A DNA stretch of 64,000 bases from Actinomadura luteofluorescens. Lineage in GTDB: Bacteria; Actinomycetota; Actinomycetes; Streptosporangiales; Streptosporangiaceae. Shown piece after piece: positions 59,186 to 64,000 of the stretch. The notes under the pieces are model-generated. The model saw nothing but the letters and a program-made list of their open reading frames with translations. It did no database searches and had not been told where the DNA came from. The stretch's first letter is position 1. Each line of letters opens with the position of its first letter. Where the stretch lies: assembly GCF_013409365.1 (NCBI RefSeq), contig NZ_JACCBA010000001.1, positions 3,162,001 through 3,226,000 of the forward strand, written 5' to 3'. The position numbers and the translations under genes were made by a program.

Positions 59186-60315
59186 CCCCGCCCCCGCAGG
59201 GCGCAACGCGCGTGCAGTGAAAACCGCGAGCCCAAACAAGGCCCCACACGCGCCACCGCCCTGCGGCCTAGCACCCCAACACGCCCCAGGCCCACGCCAC
59301 CCACGGCCCAGACGCCGCCCCAGACCCCACCCAGCCCAGCAACCGGACACAACAAGGCGCCATCCGCAACCCCGAAGCGCGTCCCGTGCGCAAAGCGCCC
59401 CCACGACCGAGCGCCCCTGTGCCGCTACCCGACCAGGCCACAGCCCCGACGCCGTCACGAGCCCCGCCCGGCCCAGCAACCGGGCACCACGGGCGCGAGC
59501 TGCCACCCGCCATCTCTAGGCGCGGCTCTATGCGAAGCCCCCCTCCACCCTGGGCATCCCCTACCGCACCGCACGACAGGGGCGCGCCGTGCCGACTCCC
59601 CAGCCGCACACGCCGTCCCCCCAAGACGACCGGATAGGCCGCCCTGGCACACCCCTCGAGGCGACAGCGCACGCACGCGCTCCCAATCGCCCGCAGCACC
59701 CTGCGCCAAAGGCACCTGCCAGGCTGGAGAGGACCTCAAACGAACCCGCGCACGTCCACGAACTGACGCAGCACGCCCGCGCCGACGCCCACCTGCGCCG
59801 TCCCCTCGCCGAGACGACGGGCGTCGGCCCGGCGCACCCCTTGAAGCGACAGCGCACGCACGCGCCCTCAATCGCGCGCAGCACCCTGCGCCAAAACACT
59901 CCACCAGGTTGGGGAAACCCCCTGCGAACCAACCTGTGCGGCTCCGTGGACCGCGCTCTCGTGCTGACGGCCGTCTACGTCGTCTCGGGGCCGCGGCGAC
60001 CTGATGGGTCGGCTTGGTGTTTCTTCTTGGGGCGGCTGGGCGCGCGTTCAGGCGCGCGTGGCGATCCTGTGTCAAGACTTCTCGGCAGGTTGGGGAGGGC
60101 CTTGCGAACGCGCTTGCGCGGCTTCTTGGGGTGCGCTTGCGTGCTGGCGCCTGTCTAGCGCGTCGAGGCAATCGGTGGGAAATTGGGGGATTGGTCCCGG
60201 CGGGGTGAACCGGTGGCATGGTTGAGGGGGTCTAAGTTTCTGGTGCGCGCGGCCCGGGTCGCGCGGGTGGTGGGCGCGGGGTGTTTCGCCTCGCGGCGGG
60301 AGAGGGGAACGGCCG
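59186..60315. repeat. non-coding region of degenerate tandem repeats
   Basis: About 1.1 kb with no convincing gene. Similar blocks recur every 181-185 bases: aggctggaga at 59721, aggttgggga at 59906 and 60087; the 20-mer beginning gcgacagcgcacg occurs at 59661 and 59846. A different block, cccagcaaccgg, occurs at 59335 and 59472. Overall similarity between the first two 185-base units extends over about 105 bases, falling off later. It reads as a decayed tandem duplication or an intergenic repeat family. Open frames on both strands here are low-complexity shadows. The promoter of the next gene lies at its right end. Confidence 0.7.
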
Positions 60316-62028
60316 GTGTCCTACGGGCAGATGGCGGGCGGTGGACCGTCCGTCGACACGATCCTTGCTGAGCCGAACTGCAAACCCGGCGGGGTCGTGG
60401 CGGGCAAGGTGCACCTGCGCGGCGGCGCCGGGCCCGCGGAGATCCGGCAGGTCACGCTGGCGCTGATGCCGCGCATGCGGCACCACGGCGGCGAGACCGC
60501 GGGGCCCGAGGTGTACCGGGGCGCGCTGACCCGCGGATTCCGGTTGGACGCGGGAGGGCAGCGCGACCTGGCGTTCTCCATCCCGCTGCCCTACGAGCTG
60601 CCGTTCACGACCGTTCTCGGCCACGAGCTGCCCGGCTTCACCATCGGGATGTGCACCGAGATCGACGTGGCGGGGCAGCCCGACCCGGGCGACATCGACC
60701 CGATCTCGGTGGAGCCGCTGGAGTCGCAGCAGTGGGTCCTCGCCTCGATCGCCCGGCTCGGCTTCCAGATCACCAACGTGACGTTCGAGTCGTCCAAGCT
60801 GCGGGGCGTGTCCCAGCAGCTGCCGTTCCACCAGGAGATCCACCTCAACCCGCCGCCGTCGCACCAGGGGCGGATCGAGAAGGTCGGGCTGGCCTTCGTC
60901 GCCAGCCCGCGCGCCATGGCCTTCGTCCTGCGCGCCGAGGACCGAGACACCCCGCAGGACGAGTCGTTCGGCGTGTTCCAGGTGCCGCACGCCGAGGCCG
61001 CGGAGACCGACTGGAACGCCAAGATCGGCCAGTGGCTGGAGGCGGCGGTGGCGCTGCCCCGGTCGTCGCGGCCTGGCCCGGCGGCTCAGGGTTCCCCGCC
61101 GCCGCCCGGGCAGGCGCCGCTGCCGCCGCCCGGCGGGCACTCGGCCTTCCCGCCGCCTCCGCCGCAGGCCGCGGCGGCCTACGGCGGGCCCGCCGAGTAC
61201 GGGTCGCACGGCAACCACCATTTCCCGCCGCCCGCGCCTGCTCCTGGTCAGCGGCAGCCTGCGCCGGTGGCCGATCCGGGTTACGCGCCGAGCCCGCCCG
61301 GCATGCCCCCAGCGCCCGGGCACGGCTTCCCGCCCCCCGCGCATTCGCCGATGCCCGGTCATGGGATGCCGTCACAGGGGATGCCATCGCACGGGATGCC
61401 CTCGCATGGGACCCCGCCCCATGGCACGCCGCCTCCTGCGCCCCAGCATGGGATGCCATCGCACGGGATGCCGTCACACGGGACCCCGCCCCATGGCACG
61501 CCGCCTCCTGCGCCTCAGCATGGGATGCCCTCGCATGGGGCGCCGTCCCCTGCGCATGGGATGCCTTCTCATGGGGCGCCACCTCCCGCGCCGCCGGGGC
61601 CTGTGCCGTATGCGCCCGCCGCGCATGGGGGGCCGCCTCCGCCTGCGCCGCCGGGGCCCGCGCCGTATCCGCCGCCCGCGCACGTCCACCACGGTCCGCC
61701 CGGCTACCACGGGCACCGCCACCTCGGGCACGGCGTCGCCGCGGCCGGGCTCGTCGGCGGTGTCGCGGCGGCGGGGGTCGCCGGCGGCATGGCCATGGGG
61801 GCCCTGGACGCGGCCGGATACGCGCAGAACGTCGCGGGCTACGTCGCCGGCGCCCCCGTGGACGCCTTCGGCAACGCGCTCGCCGGCTACGCGGGCAACG
61901 TCGCCGGCAACGTGATCGCGGACGCGGCGGGCGGCATCGCCGGGGACATCGCGGGTGACGTGGCCGGCGAGCTCGCGGGCGGCGCCGCCGAGATCCTCGG
62001 CGGCCTCCTGGGCGGCCTCTTCGGCTGA
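60316..62028 (+). CDS. Spo0M/SpoOM-family protein with repeat-rich tail
   Basis: A 570-residue protein. The first 240 residues match the arrestin-like SpoOM fold (VDTILAEPNCKPGGVVAGKVHLRGG; IPLPYELPFTT; LLGFQITN-like RLGFQITNVTFE). In Bacillus this family influences sporulation. The remaining half is a Pro/Gly/His/Met-rich stretch with GMPSHG and GTPPHG tandem repeats (about 345-420), then an Ala/Gly-rich hydrophobic C-terminus (about 475-570) that may associate with membranes. GTG at 60316 after gagagggg. A role in development is inferred. Confidence 0.8.
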   Translation: MSYGQMAGGGPSVDTILAEPNCKPGGVVAGKVHLRGGAGPAEIRQVTLALMPRMRHHGGETAGPEVYRGALTRGFRLDAGGQRDLAFSIPLPYELPFTTVLGHELPGFTIGMCTEIDVAGQPDPGDIDPISVEPLESQQWVLASIARLGFQITNVTFESSKLRGVSQQLPFHQEIHLNPPPSHQGRIEKVGLAFVASPRAMAFVLRAEDRDTPQDESFGVFQVPHAEAAETDWNAKIGQWLEAAVALPRSSRPGPAAQGSPPPPGQAPLPPPGGHSAFPPPPPQAAAAYGGPAEYGSHGNHHFPPPAPAPGQRQPAPVADPGYAPSPPGMPPAPGHGFPPPAHSPMPGHGMPSQGMPSHGMPSHGTPPHGTPPPAPQHGMPSHGMPSHGTPPHGTPPPAPQHGMPSHGAPSPAHGMPSHGAPPPAPPGPVPYAPAAHGGPPPPAPPGPAPYPPPAHVHHGPPGYHGHRHLGHGVAAAGLVGGVAAAGVAGGMAMGALDAAGYAQNVAGYVAGAPVDAFGNALAGYAGNVAGNVIADAAGGIAGDIAGDVAGELAGGAAEILGGLLGGLFG

Positions 62029-62159
62029 TCTTCCGGGGGTAGCCGGGGAGACGATGGGTAAAGGAAAAAAGGGCGTTTCGGACGGGATCCGCTGCGCACT
62101 CGGCCAACCCGGCCGGGGGTGGTTATCGTCGTGAGCGCAGCCTGCCTCCGAGGAGTCAC

Positions 62160-63041
62160 ATGACCACCGTGGTCCTGGTTCTGCTCTGCCTCGCGATCGC
62201 CGGACGCGAGCTCTACCTGGCGTCCGACAAGCGGCTTCCGCAAGCCCAGGCGGAGCTGCGCAACCTGCGGAAACAGCTGAACGATCTCGCACGGGACCAC
62301 GACGTGCTCAAGCGGGTGGTGGACGAGGCGACCGAGCCGGTCGGCATCCCCATCCCGCCGCCGCAGCCCGAGGCGCCGGCGTCCGACGTCGCGGAGAGGC
62401 TGGAGACCGTCACCGGGCGGGTGGAGCGGCTGGAGAAGCAGTTCGGCGACCTGTCGGACGAGCTCTCGGGCATCGACCTCGACCGCGACTCCCAGCACGC
62501 GCTCGCGCGGACCCTCGACGCGGTGGAGCAGGACGTCCAGGAGCTGCACCGCGAGATGCTCGACCGGCTCGACCGCGAGGAGGGCGTGGTCACCGGGGCG
62601 CTGCTGAGCGAGGAGGGGGAGAGCGAGGCGCTGCTCGCGGAGGCCTACGAGCAGTGCGCCGCCGAGTGCGGGCTCCGCGTCCGGTTGCGCGACCAGCGGT
62701 CGGAGCAGGCCACCGGCACCTACTGGGGCACCGTCTACCAGATGTCCGGGCGGCGCCCCGACGTCCTCGCCGAAGACCTGTTCTCCTACGTGCGCGGCCT
62801 CTACGACCCGAAGGACGCGGCCGCGGTGACCGTGCTGCTCACCGAGCTGGCGTCGCTGCGGGGCGGCGGCGTCGCGCGGTTCGGGCCGTTCGTCGCGGTC
62901 AGCACGCAGAGCGCGGTGCTGTGCGGGGTGCTGCCGGACGAGGGCGCGCCGCCGACCGAGCCGTGGCGGCTCGTCGAGCACATCCGCGAGCTGCCCGCCG
63001 ACCGGCAGCGCGACCTCACCTGGCTGCGTTCGGACGACTGA
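62160..63041 (+). CDS. membrane-anchored coiled-coil protein, unrecognised
   Basis: A 293-residue protein. An N-terminal hydrophobic segment (about 4-20, VVLVLLCLAIAG) is followed by two charged coiled-coil stretches (about 27-55 and 80-145: AERLETVTGRVERLEKQF), then a globular region of about 120 residues with Trp and Tyr residues. The topology suggests a cytoplasmic or outer coiled coil tethered to the membrane. ATG at 62160 follows gaggag. It lies 131 bases after the Spo0M-like gene on the same strand and may be part of the same unit. Confidence 0.6.
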   Translation: MTTVVLVLLCLAIAGRELYLASDKRLPQAQAELRNLRKQLNDLARDHDVLKRVVDEATEPVGIPIPPPQPEAPASDVAERLETVTGRVERLEKQFGDLSDELSGIDLDRDSQHALARTLDAVEQDVQELHREMLDRLDREEGVVTGALLSEEGESEALLAEAYEQCAAECGLRVRLRDQRSEQATGTYWGTVYQMSGRRPDVLAEDLFSYVRGLYDPKDAAAVTVLLTELASLRGGGVARFGPFVAVSTQSAVLCGVLPDEGAPPTEPWRLVEHIRELPADRQRDLTWLRSDD

Positions 63042-63971
63042 TCAGGGGCGGACGAACCGGGGGGCTCCGTCCGTGCGGTCCACGCTGAACGCCAGCAGGC
63101 ACCGCGGGACGCGTGCCGCGTCGATCTGGAGGCACAGGCCGAGCCCGAGGTCCGGGTCGACGACCACCACGCGCCGCAGGGCCCGCAGCGCCCGGCGCGC
63201 CCGGACGCGGGTCTCCGGACGCCCCGCCTCGTGCACCGTGCCGGTGACCACCCGGCCCGCGTAGCGCCAGAGCGCCGCCGAGTCCAGCACGCGCACGCCC
63301 GCCGACGTCAGGTTCGCGACGATCACGACGCCGCTGTCGTCGTCCTCGGACGCGGACGGGGCCGGCAGCGTCCCCTCCCCCGGCAGGTCGCGCGGCGCCC
63401 GGGGCCCGCCGACCGCGCGGTGGTAGCGCAGCGGGTCGAGCGTGTCGATGACGAACGCCCCCGCGTACGGCCGGGAGGCGCGGGGCGGGCGCGCCAGCCC
63501 GTGCGACGGCGTCCGCACCGCACGGACGCCGAGGCGGGCGCTGAGGTCGAGCACGATGCCCGCGTCGTCCAGCCACACCGGCACGCCGAGCTTGGCCGCG
63601 GCCGTCCGGTCGAGGGCGTCCATGGTCCGCCACAGCTCGTCGGTCCTGCGCGACAGCGTCGAGGCCATGCCGAGTCCGGGGAACGCGCTCTCCAGGACGG
63701 CCAGCGTCGCCTGCCACGTGGTGCTGCCGACGAACTCCGCCACGAACGCGTCCGCCATCGCCTTGCGACGTTCGGGGTCGGTCATGGGGCCGGGCGGCTG
63801 CGGAGGCGCCCACTGCGGCGCCGGGATGTCCGGCACGGTCGCCGAGGGCGGCGCGGCGGCCAGACCCTTCCCCGGCAGGAACGGCTCGTCGTCACTTCGG
63901 GCGTGCCGCCCCGTGGGCGCGGGGCCGGTCTCCTGGGGCGTCCAGGGCTCGCCCGGCGAGGCTTCGCCCAC
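63042..63971 (-). CDS. unrecognised protein, 5' end uncertain
   Basis: Stops at 63042 directly against the end of the neighbouring gene. About 310 residues are readable from GTG at 63971, but the frame is open to the window edge, so it may be longer. A Pro/Gly-rich N-terminal segment precedes MTDPERRKAMADAFVAEFVG (internal ATG, another possible start). The C-terminal half has alternating strands and an Arg-rich region with GLGLCLQIDAARVP. No family, signal peptide or membrane helix is recognised. Confidence 0.55.
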   Translation of the reverse strand: MGEASPGEPWTPQETGPAPTGRHARSDDEPFLPGKGLAAAPPSATVPDIPAPQWAPPQPPGPMTDPERRKAMADAFVAEFVGSTTWQATLAVLESAFPGLGMASTLSRRTDELWRTMDALDRTAAAKLGVPVWLDDAGIVLDLSARLGVRAVRTPSHGLARPPRASRPYAGAFVIDTLDPLRYHRAVGGPRAPRDLPGEGTLPAPSASEDDDSGVVIVANLTSAGVRVLDSAALWRYAGRVVTGTVHEAGRPETRVRARRALRALRRVVVVDPDLGLGLCLQIDAARVPRCLLAFSVDRTDGAPRFVRP

Positions 63972-64000
63972 GCCGAATCCAGGGGGCGTCTCGCGTGTCA

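Noticed and set aside
59561..59932. Cys/Arg-rich minus-strand frames in the repeat desert
   Set aside because: They arise from the degenerate repeats, have no ribosome site and resemble no family.

Overview
The window is 64 kb of very GC-rich DNA with near-saturated G/C at third codon positions, many GTG starts and 1 to 4 base start/stop overlaps. Together with SARP/NB-ARC regulators, XRE-DUF5753/DUF397 pairs, RsbW-like ATPases, several ECF sigma factors and a Spo0M-like protein, this points to a filamentous actinobacterium. The gene content looks like Actinomadura or a related Thermomonosporaceae member; the genus is inferred from style, not from a marker gene. It reads as ordinary chromosome. 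No integrase, transposase, phage module or CRISPR array was found.

Layout. 0-9.3 kb: 2-hydroxyacid dehydrogenase (cut by the window edge), K+/H+ antiporter, an FmdB zinc-ribbon protein like the mycobacterial redox-regulated chaperone Ruc behind a CIRCE-like element, an MMPL exporter with palindromic operators, MTA phosphorylase coupled to an orphan CpaB/SAF protein, MscL with a zinc-ribbon tail, an M15 peptidase and tRNA-Arg(CCT). 9.3-12 kb: two unrecognised minus-strand genes, the second with lower-GC flanks. 12-14.2 kb: a latex-clearing protein (Lcp, rubber oxygenase) divergent from a TetR regulator. 14.3-20.7 kb: GNAT enzyme, an ECF42-type sigma/DGPF operon with a previously unlisted 37-aa ORF and a methyltransferase, a YchJ-like protein, a secreted protein, and an ECF41 (SigJ-type) sigma factor followed by its probable target oxidoreductase. 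20.7-26 kb: MFS transporter with a repeat-encoded loop, ROK regulator, and a coupled operon of Tm-1-like, TIM-barrel (PEP-hydrolase-like) and cupin proteins. 26-37.7 kb: a two-ATPase/two-permease MacB/FtsX-type ABC system under a large SARP regulator, with a DHFR/RibD-like reductase divergent from it.

37.7-47 kb: XRE regulator, a second DGPF/ECF42 pair, FAD monooxygenase, PLP dehydratase, class C serine hydrolase, Hsp20 with a textbook promoter plus a MerR regulator, a primary-like sigma factor and a TetR gene with a 10-bp-arm operator. 47-56.4 kb: pyruvate carboxylase, a 60-aa ORF with its own terminator, a TetR repressor with a palindromic operator, a membrane Ser/Thr kinase whose outer domain resembles spore-associated protein A, an XRE/DUF397 pair, an RsbW-like ATPase and a STAS anti-anti-sigma factor. 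56.5-64 kb: paired M16 peptidases, 1.1 kb of non-coding degenerate repeats, a Spo0M-like protein and two unrecognised proteins.

The dominant theme is environmental sensing: three ECF sigma factors, one housekeeping-like sigma, three TetR, one ROK, one MerR, two XRE, one SARP, one kinase and one STAS/ATPase pair. The clearest metabolic specialisation is polyisoprene (rubber) cleavage by Lcp. The most open functional question is the Tm-1-like/TIM-barrel/cupin operon.
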